Below, piece after piece: positions 1 to 24,500 of a DNA stretch of 64,000 nucleotides. Within the stretch, counting starts at the first letter, position 1. Every line of letters starts with the position of its first letter. The notes under the pieces were generated by a model. It was not told the DNA's origin. It did no database searches and was given only the letters and a program-made list of their open reading frames with translations. Source of the DNA: Maea johnstoni (taxonomy: Eukaryota > Annelida > Polychaeta > Spionida > Magelonidae); contig OZ012690.1 in NCBI GenBank assembly GCA_963942565.1, positions 19,125,401 through 19,189,400 on the forward strand, given 5' to 3'. The position numbers were made by a program, and so were the translations under genes.

Positions 1-22
1 CAATAGTCAGGTCCATTTCTTA

Positions 23-3000
23 TAGTGCAGTGGCAAGGTCTCAAAAAGCCCTCTAATTAAGGAGATACCCCTCCAGGCGGTAGAACAAAACGAAACCGGT
101 CTTAAATGAAAGGTATGGATCTCTATTAATAGAATATTGGGTGAGTACAAATTTAAAACATGTACACACCTGTGTTTTAACCCTTTGTTTGCCAATACTA
201 TCGAAATTTCTTCAGATTCACAAAAAAGACAATTAGGCTTGTCTGAGTCTAAGGACTGGTTGCATGATGGCTTTTATACCAGTTTTTCTTCTTGAGGCTT
301 CCCAGAGATGCAAACGTGCAGTAAACATCCAGATTACCCCTATTTTACCCCTATTTTAACCCCTTAAAACCCATTTTTATGCTATTTTAGCTAATTTTCT
401 ATAGTTTTTTTCCAATTTTTACCTCAAAAATAAAGTAGAACTCAGCCAGATCACTTGAAATGAGGGCATTGGATATCCTTTCAATACGGAAGAGGTGTTT
501 ACAACATTTAAGAGAGAATAAGTGTGCATTTTAACCCATTATGGCCAAAGATAAGATAATGTGTTGATGTACCATATTCTTCCACTGTTGGGGTTTCAAT
601 TGAAACATACCCCTAAAATCATGGTTTTAACAGTCTTTGATGAATAAATACCCAATACCAGAGTTCCCTTGAGGATAAGGTGCTACATTAACCCTTTTCT
701 GCTTACATTTTTACCATTTATAACCAATTTTAAAGGGTTTGAGCAGGTGTTTCACCTCTCCTCAAATTCTTTATTTAAACACTAAGTAAAACTTGGTCAA
801 ACCACTTGAAATGAGTGTATTGGATATATTTTCAATAAAGAAGAGGTAATAGCAGAGTTAAAGCAAGAACAAGGATGCATTTTAACCCATTATATCTGAA
901 AACTAGATAATATGTTGTGTTGAAATACCATATCTCTCATTGACAGGGTTTCTATGGAAACATTCCACTTTGATTATGGTTTTCAATTAGTCTGTGGGCT
1001 ACCATGGCTTATAACGTGCACCCCCCCCCCAGGGCAGTACCACCTTGGTATGGTTTTGTAGGCAGGAAGGTGAGGGTCATGCATCATGATGTTAACATCG
1101 CATTAACTCAAATGAACACCTCTTTTTGGGGTAATTTCTCTCAAAAATGACTTGAAACGCATACTTTTAGCGATTGCTTTATAAAAGAAAGATTTTGAGA
1201 CAGAGAAGTCAGACTTGGCAGAAATGTATTTTAGGTGACAAAGATGAGATGTGAGTGTGAACTAATGTGATAGATGAACCTTGCCGGTCAATTTTTGAAA
1301 ATGGCAGAAATCAGGTGTTTTCAAGAAAAATTGTTCTTTTTGTACAATTTACACATTTTGCATACATACAATGCTGCATTTGGAGTTTTAGAAACCTCCC
1401 TTAGGATGTCCTGAAGAGATTGAGTGATGTGAACCATGCATATATCTATGCAGGTGTTAATAGCAGACCATCAGGAGCCAGACACCTCTAAAATGGCAAA
1501 AATCATAACTCATGGGAGAATTTAATTAAATTCATGTTTGATGGCCTTCTTACCAATATTTCTCATTCACTTTACTCTAGATAATCAATAAGGTCCTTGT
1601 CTAGTGATGAAATGTAAAATGAAATGTTGAAGGTGTGTCTGTACCTCACATTTAGGGTACATATGTAGAAACGTGTAAAAACTGACTATTTTTGGACTTA
1701 AAAGGTTTTTCTAAAAGTTGTATATAAAGTTGTTCAGGCAGAAAATAGATATATTTAAACAGTAGACACTATAGGCTTTCATTTGATGTATTATATGACC
1801 CCCCTTGCACATTTTTGTATTAAAGAATTGGCTTCATACATGGTACTTTAGTAATGGCTATATACAGCACATGGAGAAAACTCACTCAATGACCATCTCA
1901 TTCTAGTTTTGTGACTTCTTAGCATTATTTATCATTCAAATTACTCTTAACAGTTAATAAGGTCCCTGTCTAGTGAAATCATTGAAGGCAAATGTTGTCT
2001 TCAATGTGACCAAGTATTTGATTATTATTAGACCCCACTTGCACATTTTGTTTATTGAAAATATATTGGTTTCACACATGGTAGCAGTAGTGATGGCTAT
2101 GATACAGCAACTTGGTAAAAACTCACCTTATAACCAACTCACTTCACTTTTGTGGCTTCTTAGTATTAATCCTCATTCAAATTACTCTGGTCACTTAATT
2201 AGATCCTTGTTTAGTAAAAACAAATGTGAAAGCTTTGTTTTCACTCTCAAGCGGCCCCAAGTTTTGATAATATATGCACAAAGGGTGGAAATTTGATATT
2301 TTTGACCTTTTAGTTATAATAAAGACATATTACTTTCAATAAGGCAACTATTGGATACAATCTTTAACGTAGACCCTTTAAGCTTCCATGTTATGCATTG
2401 TTCATCGTGTTATATTACCTAGTGTATATATGGCTTGACATAATAGTTTCAGAACTTGTCATAATACTCTTTTTCACAAAAAGGGTATTTGCCTTCATTG
2501 ACCCCTAGTTCAGGGTATGTGTGAATAATGCTGGTAATAACCTTCAATTCCTTGGTGATTGTCAGTTACTGAGGGTAGGATAATAATGCCAGAGAATCTA
2601 ATTAACTGGCCAGAGTAATTTGAATGAGAATTAATGCTTAAAGAAGCCACGAAAGTAAAGTTAGTTGGTCATTAGGTGAGTTTTTACCAAGTTGCTGTAT
2701 TATACCCATAACTACTGCTACCATGTATGAAGCCATATTTTCAATAAACAAAATTTGGGTCTGATAATAATCAAATGATTGCTCACATTGAAGACAACAT
2801 TTGTCTTCACTGATTTCACTAGACAGGGACCATATGAAATGTTAAGAGTAATTTGAATGATAAAAAATGCTAAGAAGCCACTATACAAGAATGAGATGGT
2901 CATTAGTTGATTTTCACCATGTACTGTATATAGCCATCACTAAAGCTACTATGTATGAAGTCAATTTTTAATACAAAAATGTGCAAGGGGGTCTAATAAT

Positions 3001-4756
3001 ACATCAAATGAAAGCTCATAGTGTCTACTGTTTAAATATATCTATTACCTGCCTGAACAACTTTAAATATAGTTTTTTAGAAAAACACAAAAAAGTCCAA
3101 AAATAGTCAGTTTTTACCTGTTTCTACATATGTACCCTAAATGTGAGGTCACTCGGTGCAGACACACCTTCAACATTTTATTTTACATTTCTGCACTAGA
3201 CAAGGACCTTATTGATTTTCAAGAGTAAAGTGAATAAGAAATATTGGTAAGAAGGCCATCAGACATGAATTTAATTAAATTCTCCCAAGAGATATGAATT
3301 TTGCCATTATGGAGGTTTTAGGCACCTGCTGGTCTGCTATCAACACCCACATAGATCTTTGCAAAATTCACATCACTCAATCTATTCTGCACATCCTAAG
3401 GGAGTTTTCTAAAACTCCAAATGCAGCATTGTGTGTATGCAAAATGTGTAAATTGTACAAAAAGAACAGAATTTTTCTTGAAAACACCTGATTTTGTCGA
3501 TTTACTGAACAAAAACTAACAGAATTGACCACCATGGGTCGTTTATCACATTGGTTACACTTTTATCTCATCTTTATCACCTAAAGTATATTTGTGCAAA
3601 GTCTGACTTTTCTGTCTCAAAAAACATTTTTCTATAACGAAATCCCTAAAAGTATGTGTTTTTAGTCCTTTTTGAGAGAAATTGTTCAAAAATGAGGTGT
3701 TCATTTGAGTTAATGCGATGTTAACATCATGATGCATGACCCTCACCTTCCTGCCTACAAAACCATACCAGGGTGGTACTGCCTTGGGGGGGAGGGGGGG
3801 GGATGCACGGTCCAAGCCATGGTAGCCCACAGACTAATAGAAAACCTGTCAATGGGAGATATGGTATCAACACAATACATTATCTAGTTTTCAGATATAA
3901 TGGGTTAAACTGCATACTTGTTCTTGCTTTAACTCTGCTATTACCTCTTCTTTATTGAAAATATATCCAATACGCTCATTTCAAGTGGTCTGACCAAGTT
4001 GTACTTAGTGTTTAAGTAAAGAATTTGAGAAAAGGTGAAACACCCGCTCAAACCCTTTAAAATGGGTTATAAAGGGTTAAAATGAGAGCAGAAAAGGGTT
4101 AATGTAGCACCTTATCCTCAAGGGAACTCTGGTATTGGGTATTTATTCATCAAAGACTGTTAAAACCATGATTTTAGGGGTATGTTTCAATTGAAACTTG
4201 GCAGTGGAAGAATATGGTACATCAACACATTATCTTATCTTTGGCCATAATGGGTTAAAATGCACACTTGTTCTCTCTTAAATGTTGTAAACACCTCTTC
4301 CTTATTGAAAGGATATCCAATGCCTTCATTTCAAGTGATTTGGCTGAGTTCTACTTTATAGTTGAGGTAAAAATTGGAAAAAAATATAGAAAATTAGTTA
4401 AAATAGCATAAAAATGGGTTTTAAGGGGTTAAAATAGGGGTAAACTAGGGGTAATCTGGATGTTTTACTGCACCTTTGCATCTCTGGGAAGCCTCAAGAA
4501 GAAAAACTGGTATGAAAGCCATCATACAACCAGTCTTTAGACTCAGACAAGCCAAATTGTGTTTTTTGTGAATCTGAAGAAATTTCGATAGTATTGGCAA
4601 ACAAAGGGTTAAAACACGGGTGTGTACATGTTTTAAATTTGTACTCACCCAATATTCTATTAATAGAGATCCATACCTTTCATTTAAGACCAGTTTCGTT
4701 TTGTTCTACCGCCTGGAGGGGTTGGTCATTTTTTCAAGCCCCTTGCCACAGCACTA
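23..4756. mobile_element. 4.7 kb fold-back DNA transposon with about 2.2 kb inverted arms
   Basis: The element starts TAGTGCAGTGGCAAGG and ends with its near-perfect complement. It is flanked by a 3-bp duplication TTA (20-22 and 4757-4759). The other arm has the empty site with one copy (58535-58537, as TAA), so the boundaries are exact. The inverted arms are about 23-2206 and 2592-4756, around a spacer of about 385 bp. Each arm holds internal direct repeats: a roughly 300-bp unit near 430-630 and 790-970, and shorter units near 1570, 1940 and 2180. No transposase is visible, so it is nonautonomous. TTA targets are known for PIF/Harbinger elements, but the superfamily is uncertain. Confidence 0.85.
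2207..2591. other. Central spacer of the fold-back element
   Basis: This non-palindromic segment separates the two long inverted arms. It is AT-rich, and I see no gene or recognisable motif in it. Confidence 0.6.
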
Positions 4757-5014
4757 TTAGATCTTAAGGGTTTTCAAATAGTTTTTTTTCACGAACAAAC
4801 ATGATTTACACTTATATTGGTCTTATATAGCAAGTTTTTCACCTGAACAAATAAATAAGTCAACACATGCATAATTATATTTGATGGTTTATTACAAGCA
4901 TTGATATAACAGTTTGTGTAGTGCCCATCTCACTGACATCTTAAAGTTACAAGGAACCTCAAAGCAGGGCCCTAACTAGCAGAGAATAAGGATGTTAATT
5001 TAACACCTACATCC

Positions 5015-5231
5015 TTAATCCATTAATGGTTGAGAGTTATTCTTGGAATTGTCGTCTGGTTCTTAAATACTTTTGACAATTGCTTGAAAATAAATATTTA
5101 TTTCAGAAAATATTTGAAGGAAGGTTGGATGCAGTATTCTTATGAACATTACTCCTTCAAATATTTTCCCAACCATGCTTTTGCCTTAAAGATTTTTACC
5201 TAATTGTCAGGCTACTTTCGCCTACTGTGAG
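5015..5231. mobile_element. TTAA-flanked MITE, family B (left copy)
   Basis: This copy is in the downstream flank of PDZD11 and is shared with 57847-58077 in the other arm. It starts TTAATCCATTAATGG and has inverted inner sequences around CAAATATTTTC. About 14 terminal bases present at the other end of the right-arm copy are missing here. Confidence 0.65.
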
Positions 5232-6085
5232 AAAATGCCAAGATACTCAGAAAGAAAGTTTCAATTCTAAACAAATGACTTTCATGTTTCTATTCACTGT
5301 TATTGCTAAAAGAAACAATATAGTAAGCATTTTAAAATATAACTCCCAACTTTTTGACTGCCAACTTTTGACACCCAGCTCAGGTGGCTGAGGCCCTGTA
5401 ATAGGGAAAAATATTAAGATGCAAAAAATACAGTATTTTTCCTAGAAACTGTATATAAACCTATTGATTCTTCAGTTCATCGCCATAAAAATATTCCTAT
5501 TCATCATTTTGCCATATTTTTTCAAATTTGTGTACTAATATAAAACAAACAAATCCTGCATAGTAAAATACATTTATTATACATACATACATGGAATGTC
5601 AACTTTTACTTAGTAGCTTTCTTCCTTCCACCTTAGAATCTCTTAACAGAATATCCATATACAAATAGATGGTCATCCGGCATCTTCAAGAATAAATTGC
5701 TTGATTAAAAGCATTCTAATATTTTTCTATCTTAGTTGGTTAGAACTAGTGTTTTCTACTGTTTTATTGTTTATGGTATAATATTTAGTTTTTTTTTCAT
5801 TAAGCACGATTAAAATGCACGTACCTTGGATCTAAAGTATTGGATCTTATAATTGATAGGTTTGTAAAATTGATTCACCACACCAACCTTATATCTTAAA
5901 ATATCTCTACTATTAAAAGTGTGAGGTATTATTAGGGTTCATTATAAATATACACAGTGTACAAGATATCTATATAGAAAATTCATTAGTAAGTTTCAGC
6001 AGTATTAAATGTTAAGCAGTATATCACTTAATAACTTATACATGATACAGGGTGTCACCTACTAGAGGTATTGTCAATTAGCCCA

Positions 6086-6434
6086 AATAAGCGCACCACC
6101 CCACTTTTTTCTGAAAATATTCGGAAAGGGGCAAGCCAGCTGACATTATTTTCTGGCCTTCTGAACAAGTTTGACCGTCACAAACAGTATATTGATCTTA
6201 CTTTCACTGCTATAGGCCGTATATTGATTTTATTTTGAAGGGCTTGAACCACTTCACGCCATCAGTCCTTGGGGCGCAATCGCTCAAGCGTCCAATCAGG
6301 CAACGTGTTACAAGAGACAAAAGAGTGCATGCAAGCGTTCAAGCTTGTAGGTTATACGGATGATTGCCAATACCCCTTCTAGCGAATTTTTTCTAACCTG
6401 TTACCCGTATGTGCGCTTAAATGGAGGAGTATGG
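6086..6434. mobile_element. 349-bp insertion with AAGCGCAC termini, left arm only
   Basis: The insertion is flanked by a 7-bp duplication TAGCCCA (6079-6085 and 6435-6441) and is absent from the right arm, which reads straight through. AATAAGCGCAC near the start and GTGCGCTTAAAT near the end form partial inverted termini. It is richer in CpG than its surroundings. The family is unknown. Confidence 0.65.
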
Positions 6435-7333
6435 TAGCCCATTTATATCTGGAGTCCAAATTCTTTGACAAAAAAGAAACATCTTGAGATATATTTGACA
6501 GGAAGTTATTGGTCCTGTTGGGTTTGACAATCCATTTTCAAATATAACTCTATTTGATGAGCTAAGTTCAAATTTGTCAGACTGTGAGAACACCCAGGAG
6601 GCAAATGAACTATATCATAAATAAGTCTTGTTAAATTCAAATTATCTACTCTAAACTGTATCCATACCATAACTGGATTTCAGTTGAATACAGATAAATT
6701 ACAATTTTAAATCCTATCATAAATGCATTTAGGTAGGTTCCAAATATGCGATACACAAAATAATTAGTAATTACACCATACATCAACTATGTTAGATAAA
6801 TATATTCAAAATTAATCTGCCATTTTATTATCTTTGGTAGTATTATAGTGTTTATATACATAATGGTTTCGTTCGCACATAATAGTTTTAAAATATATAC
6901 CCCATTATACCATATGGTTTAAAACCTTTCACCTAGTCAAGAACTTAAGCATATACATCATTGCACATATGATATCAAATCAAATTAAAATGTCTGCCCA
7001 ACCACTTCAAGTGCCACAATCATTTCCTTTAGAAGCGCAGATGGTTCTTTTCCAAAAAAAAATCAGAAATCTGTTCATCTGAAAATCATGACCCACAACC
7101 AAGAGGCAGGGGTGTCCAACTATCTCACTGGACTGGGTGATAGTCTATGCTCTCATACTTAGAAAAATAATGTTGGAATTAAACAAGAATTTGAAAATCA
7201 CATTTAGAAAAAATATTGTTTCGTAATCTGTTCGACATATCTGAGTAGTGTGTTTCCAGATGGTGTTTTCATTAGGAGGATATTCCCCTGACATTGTTTT
7301 CAGAATTCCGACTTTTCGAAGATGTTGAGTGGG

Positions 7334-18835
<11,502 letters not shown>

Positions 18836-18890
18836 TCCTCTTGCACAGGAACCCGGAAATGGGACAGAGGTGCGCATGCGCAGAGGAATA
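18836..18890 (-). promoter_or_regulatory. PDZD11 promoter-proximal NRF1 and ETS sites, left copy
   Basis: Just upstream of the ATG are CCGGAA (18853-18858, ETS-type core) and the palindrome TGCGCATGCGCA (18871-18882, a consensus NRF1 site). There is no TATA box. This is the usual design of a housekeeping promoter, and both sites are kept in the right copy. Confidence 0.6.
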
Positions 18891-19174
18891 CGAGAGGATC
18901 ACTCTCCACACAGAGATGCGCTACGCGATAGACGGCTGTGCCGCAGATTGCGAGCGGATGGGAACGAGAGTAACTTTCAAATTTTGTCAACGGAATAAAA
19001 ATTCAGCTACGACTCGGAGGATTGATATCATAACTCACAGTAAAAGTGAGTATTCTATAATAAAATTAATAAATAAGTCTCTGATAAATATAGAACCAAT
19101 AAAACATAAGAATGAAAATAAATGAATGAACAAATTAATATGATGCTGGCATGGCCAGGAAGCGAGCGCTAAGC

Positions 19175-21115
19175 TTTGGCTTATTTCATTTTTTTTAATC
19201 TGACCATAAGATTAATTGCATAAAATTACTACGATTTCAACCTGTCGCAAAATCATCATTTTAGAGCAGTTAAAGGCTAGAAGAACGAATTGTGAGGCTT
19301 TGAAATTTGAAACTCGGCGAATAATTTAATTTTGCCATAAACATTGAGTCCATTATGTGGCAACTTTTCCCGCTACTAAAGATGTCATAAAACTTACTAA
19401 GATTTCAACCTTTACCAGAATTTTCATTTTGCTACAGATTTAAAAGCAAATAAAATATTTAAAAGAGAAGCATGTAGAGGAAATTGTGGTGATTCTAACG
19501 ATCTACACCGCATTAAAATTGACCCACGAAGCTTCGGATGATTTCATTTCATACTGACCAAAAGATAGCATAGGTTGAGCGAAAAAAATTGCATAAAAAT
19601 TACAGCAATTTCAACCAGTCGCAATATCTTTACTTCTCAACATATTTGAAAGCCAATTAAGAAGCATGTACAGGAAATTGTGACAGATCTAACGATTCAA
19701 ATCACATTAAAAATGATCCACAGAAAGGCGTAGCGTCGGATGATTTCATTTCATACTGACCAAGCGTAAAAATTAAGATTAAGCGAAAAAATTGGCATTA
19801 GAATTACAACGATTTCAACCTGTCGCTAAATCCTTATTTCTCAACAGATTTGAAAGCCAATTAAGAAGCATGTTGAGGAAATGATGTCATTTCATACTGA
19901 CCAAAAGATAGCATATATAGATTGAGCAAAAAATAATTGGCATCAAAATTACAACGGTTTCAACCTGTCGCAAAATCCTTATTTCTCAACAGATTTGAAA
20001 GCAAATTGAAAAGCATGTAGGGGGAATAGTGGCGGTTCTAACAATTCGAACCGCATTAAAATTGACCCCCAGAAACGGGTAGCTTTGGATGAATTTATTT
20101 CATACTGACCAAAAGATAGCATAGATTGAGCGAAAAAAAATGGCATAAAAATTACAACAATTTCAACCTGTCGCAAAATCGTTATTTCTCAATAGATCTA
20201 AGAGCAAATTGGAAAGCATGTAGAGGAAATTGTGGCGGTCCCAACGATTTAAACCACATTAAAATTGACCCACGGAAAAGCGTAGCTTCGGATAATTTCA
20301 TTTCATGCTGACCAAAAGATAGCATAGATTGAGCGAAAAAAATGGAAGAAAATTTACAACAATTTCAACCTGTCCCTAAATCTTCCTTACTCAACAGATT
20401 TAAAAGCAAATTGAGGAGCATGTAGAGGAAATAGTGACGATTCTAACGATTTAAACTGCATTGAAATTGACTAATGGAAAGGCGTAGCTTCGGATTATTT
20501 CATTTCATACTGACCAAAAGATAGCATAGATTGAACGAAAAAATTGGCATCAAAATTGCAACGATTTCAACCTGTCGCAATATCTTAATTTCTCAACAGA
20601 TTTGAAAGCCAATTTAGAAGCATGTAAAGGAAATTGTGGCGGTTTAACGATTTAAACCGCATTTAAATTGACTAACGCAAAGGCGACTAGCTTCGGATGA
20701 TTTCATTTCATACTGACCAAAAGCTAACATAGATTGAGCGAAGGAAATTGGCCTTCACACTACAACGATTTCAACCTGTCGCAAAATCTTTATTTCTCAA
20801 CAGATTTGAAAGCAAATTGAGAAGCATGTAGAAGGAATTGTGGCGGTTCAAACGATTCAAACCGCATTGAAATTGAGCTGCGGAAACGCGTAATCTCAGA
20901 TGATTCTAGTTCATACTGACTAAAAAGTAGCATAGAATTATAGCAAAAAGAATTGGCATTAAAAACCACAACGATTTCAACCTGTCGCAAAATCCTCATT
21001 TCGCAACAGATTTGAGAGAGAATTAAACGGCAGGTGGAATGAGTTATGGTGGTTTTAATGCTCTAAACCGCATTAAAATCGAGTCACAGAAAAGCGAGTA
21101 TTCATAAATCTATTT
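19175..21115 (-). repeat. About ten 203-bp tandem repeats in the LINE 3' part
   Basis: The phrase TTTCAACCTGTCGCAAAATC or a close variant recurs near 19236, 19401, 19605, 19811, 19953, 20160, 20361, 20563, 20766 and 20971. The usual spacing is about 203 bp, with two short units. Each unit also has CATACTGACCAAAAGATAGC, TTGAGCGAAAAAAATTGGCA and AACCGCATTAAAATTGAC. Copies differ at many sites, so the array is not newly expanded. It lies between the ORF2 stop and the 3' end of the element. Confidence 0.9.
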
Positions 21116-21353
21116 TAACTGTTCAACATATCGTCCTGAACACCGTCACCGTGTCGGCTCTCCCCGACGTCGCGTGAGCATGAATGTTACTTTGTTGCGT
21201 AGTTTCGCGTGATGCCTGATCAAAACGCTCTTTTGATATAATTTAAAGTGAACAGTCAATACTTATTACGTGACAAAGCAATGTTCAAAGCATGGAAAGA
21301 TCTGGCGGCAAAATGTGCCCTTAAAGCAAAAGGTGATGTTCATTTCCCAGACT

Positions 21354-21379
21354 GTTCTGTTCTGTTCTGTTCTGTTCTA
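21354..21379. repeat. (TTCTG)n microsatellite
   Basis: Five tandem TTCTG units lie in the LINE 3' region between the 203-bp repeats and the ORF2 stop. Confidence 0.9.
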
Positions 21380-21528
21380 GTAATTCCCTCCTTTCGTATC
21401 AGGAGCGCCTCCTATAGGAGTAATAAAGTTCCAGTCTCTGGTCTAAAAGAATATTAAAACATATAAACACAATCTCAAAATTAATTTAGCATTAGAGATT
21501 CAGTGTTAGTATTTGCATGCAGCTATCT

Positions 21529-24500
21529 CTAACAATTTCTCAAAATTTCTCTACAGCTGCCCTCAACATGCAAACATCTCCTTCTGTGCATTGCATAGCA
21601 CATTCGTCGCGTTATTTTCTCCATCTCCTCAAGCACCTCATCTCCATTCACAAAGAATGACGGATCCAAAATCATTTTAGTAATGTCTCTTTCATCCGAA
21701 ACCATCCCATATCCATGTCCAGATAGGCAAGCCTCTATCCTAGCCATATATGCCCGTCTACTATGGGTCAAGAAAGGGCATTCCAACAAAAAGTGTTCAG
21801 TAGTTTCAGGCGCCTCTCCACACAAAGTACATCTCTCTCTTCTACGTGCGCCTGAGTAGGTTTCTCCGGACAGAGGATAGCGTTTCACCATCAACCTCAC
21901 TTTCACAGATGCCATGTAAATATCTGCACTAGTTGTGCAGAACCTCCAAACAGGATGAACCACTCCAACAGCACATATCTCAGGGTTCATATATTCAAGT
22001 GTCTTTCTGTTTCTCATCTGTTCTCTGAGTTTAGATTCCCAATGTTCTGTGACTTTATCCTTGACCATCCTCTTCCATAACTCCTTTCCTGGCGTGGCCA
22101 TTGTCAGTGAAAATGCACCAGGCAACTCATATTTATGAAGCAAGAGTCGAAGATCAACTGTCCAGCTGTGGGAGTCAAGATCCTTCATTGACAGCTGTCT
22201 TTTCATAACCTCCTGTTCCACAGAATTTTCACGCAGGAGGCATCTATTGAAAAATCCCAATTGAATTGGAAGACAACCAAGCAGCAGATATACTGCCGGC
22301 AGTGCTGTACTTTCCGGCAAGTGCTGTAAACATCGAAGCATTTTTCGAAACTGAATCTCTAGCAGCTCCAACTCACCATTTTTCAGTATTAGCGCTTCCA
22401 AAGAATGTAGCATCACTGGAGTCACAAAAAGCGACACCATCCTAGTTGATATGATGGGGGGTAAGCCATTGAGTCCATGATATCCTGAACCAAAAAGTGC
22501 ATATGCCGTTCTTCTACCACTCTTGATTCGCTCCTCAACCGTCTCTTTATTACCCCACCTCTCTGTCCTCTGCAGACCCACATGTTTCTCTTTCTCACTC
22601 ATCTTGATTTCCTCACCATTAAGAGTTAAATGCAGGCTCTCTTTATCTGATGCTGTTGAGTTCACTGCCATGATACGTGACTTTGTTGTACTAAAGAGAT
22701 ATCTCTTTTTATTTGCATCATCTTCAGCAATAAGCAATTGAGTCTGTGCACCAAGTCTTGTTTTTGACAGCATGGCAATGTCGTCGGCTGTAGTAGGTGC
22801 TCCAACAGGAATACTGCCTATACGTGCAGAATCTGTTAGGGTTTTCAATTTCCTAATGAGGCTGTTTCCCCTTCCATTGAATATTTCAGGTGAAGTATCT
22901 GCACCTTGTCGGATGCCTTGACCTTCTTTTATCTCTCTAGACAAGTTTCCCTGTAGTTTCACTTTTGACGTGATATGACTGTAAATATCTGCATACATCC
23001 TCCAAAGCGAGGCCTCTAAACCTTCACTGAACAAAGAGCCAAGCATATTTGTGTGGGAAACAAGGTCGAATGCCTTTTTCGCATCCAGGAAAGATATATA
23101 TAAAGGATGTCCTAGATCCATAGCCTCTGCCACAGCTTCAGTTATTATAAATGCACATGTCGTAGAGGAACATCCTTCTGTGAACCCGAACTGTAGTGGC
23201 TCATGCTTGATACTTTGTCTAGTTCTTCTAAGCATTTCCTTTTCCAGAAACTTTCCAAGTATTGGTGAAACTGTAATTCTCCTGTAGCTATCAGGGTCTC
23301 TGCCATCCTTTCCCTTTTTTAGTATTGGTGTAATCAAACCTGGTCTAAGTTGGTCTGGCAGCCTTGACGCCAACATGATGCTGTTGACCAGCTGAGTTAG
23401 GAGTTTCACTATCTTAGGAGACGCATACTTAACATGTTCTGCCGTCAAACCCATATAATCTATGGCTTTACCATTTTTTAGGCTGCTAATGTCTTTCCTC
23501 ATCTGTTCTTCTGTAACCTCAGGTGCTGTCACCATTGGCAATGTCTCATGTAACAATAAGTTTCTTATTTCTTGTGCACCGAAATGTTCATTATCGAACT
23601 GAGGGAGATCTTGGGGAGTGGCCAAATTTTCAAAGTAATTCGCCCATCCATCCAACTCTGAATCCTCTCCAAAATCCACCTCAACTGTGTTCTTTTGATT
23701 TGACCTTTGTTTGTGAATTAGCTTGAAGAATAACTGCTTATCGCCAGAATGAGCATTTTTAATGTCATTGAGATGCCGTTCTCTTTCCTTGGCTCTCTTC
23801 TGACGCTGTGCAGCACGCAAAGCCTTCTTTGCTCTCTTGTTCTCAAAATGTTCCGTTGACCCCACTACCTTTCCATTAGATCTCCAAGTTAGAAAACATT
23901 CTCTTGATTTATCCACAAAGTGTCTTAAATCTCTTGATAATGGCTTTGCTTTTCTCTTTTTATGTATTTTCTGTTCAACTGTCACCTCCCCTGTTGACTC
24001 CAACAACGCACTCTTGAGGCGATCCACCAAAACCGAAGGATGCATCTCCGAACCTCCAGAGTCCAAAATACACTGCAATCTATCATCAGTCTCTTTTCTG
24101 TAGGCCTCTGTGTCAATTCTCTTCCAGTTTGTCCTTTTGAGTACATAGGAAGCTTTTTCCTTGAACTTTGCTTTTTTGTCCATAATTTTAACACTCACCA
24201 TTGCAACCACTGCATGATGTGAACCAACATTTTCCGGGCTTGGCAATACCCTAGTTGACTCAATGAGTTTCATTGAATCACCAAGGCACAGTATGTGATC
24301 TATACGTGATCCCGCTCCACTGTGGAAGTGTTCATAAGTAAATGTTTCATCAGTTGTATCAGAAGATGTATACCCCATCTCACTACAAAAATACCTGAGG
24401 CGCTTATCATTCTTGGTCGGTTTTGCACGATGAAATGAACCATTTAGATCTCCGCACCAAACCACATTTGCTCTATGTTTGTACTTCTCTGTAATCTCAT

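Noticed and set aside
19175-21115. Regularly spaced repeats as a possible CRISPR-like array
   Set aside because: The 203-bp units abut without unique spacers and diverge gradually. This is a eukaryotic tandem repeat inside a LINE.
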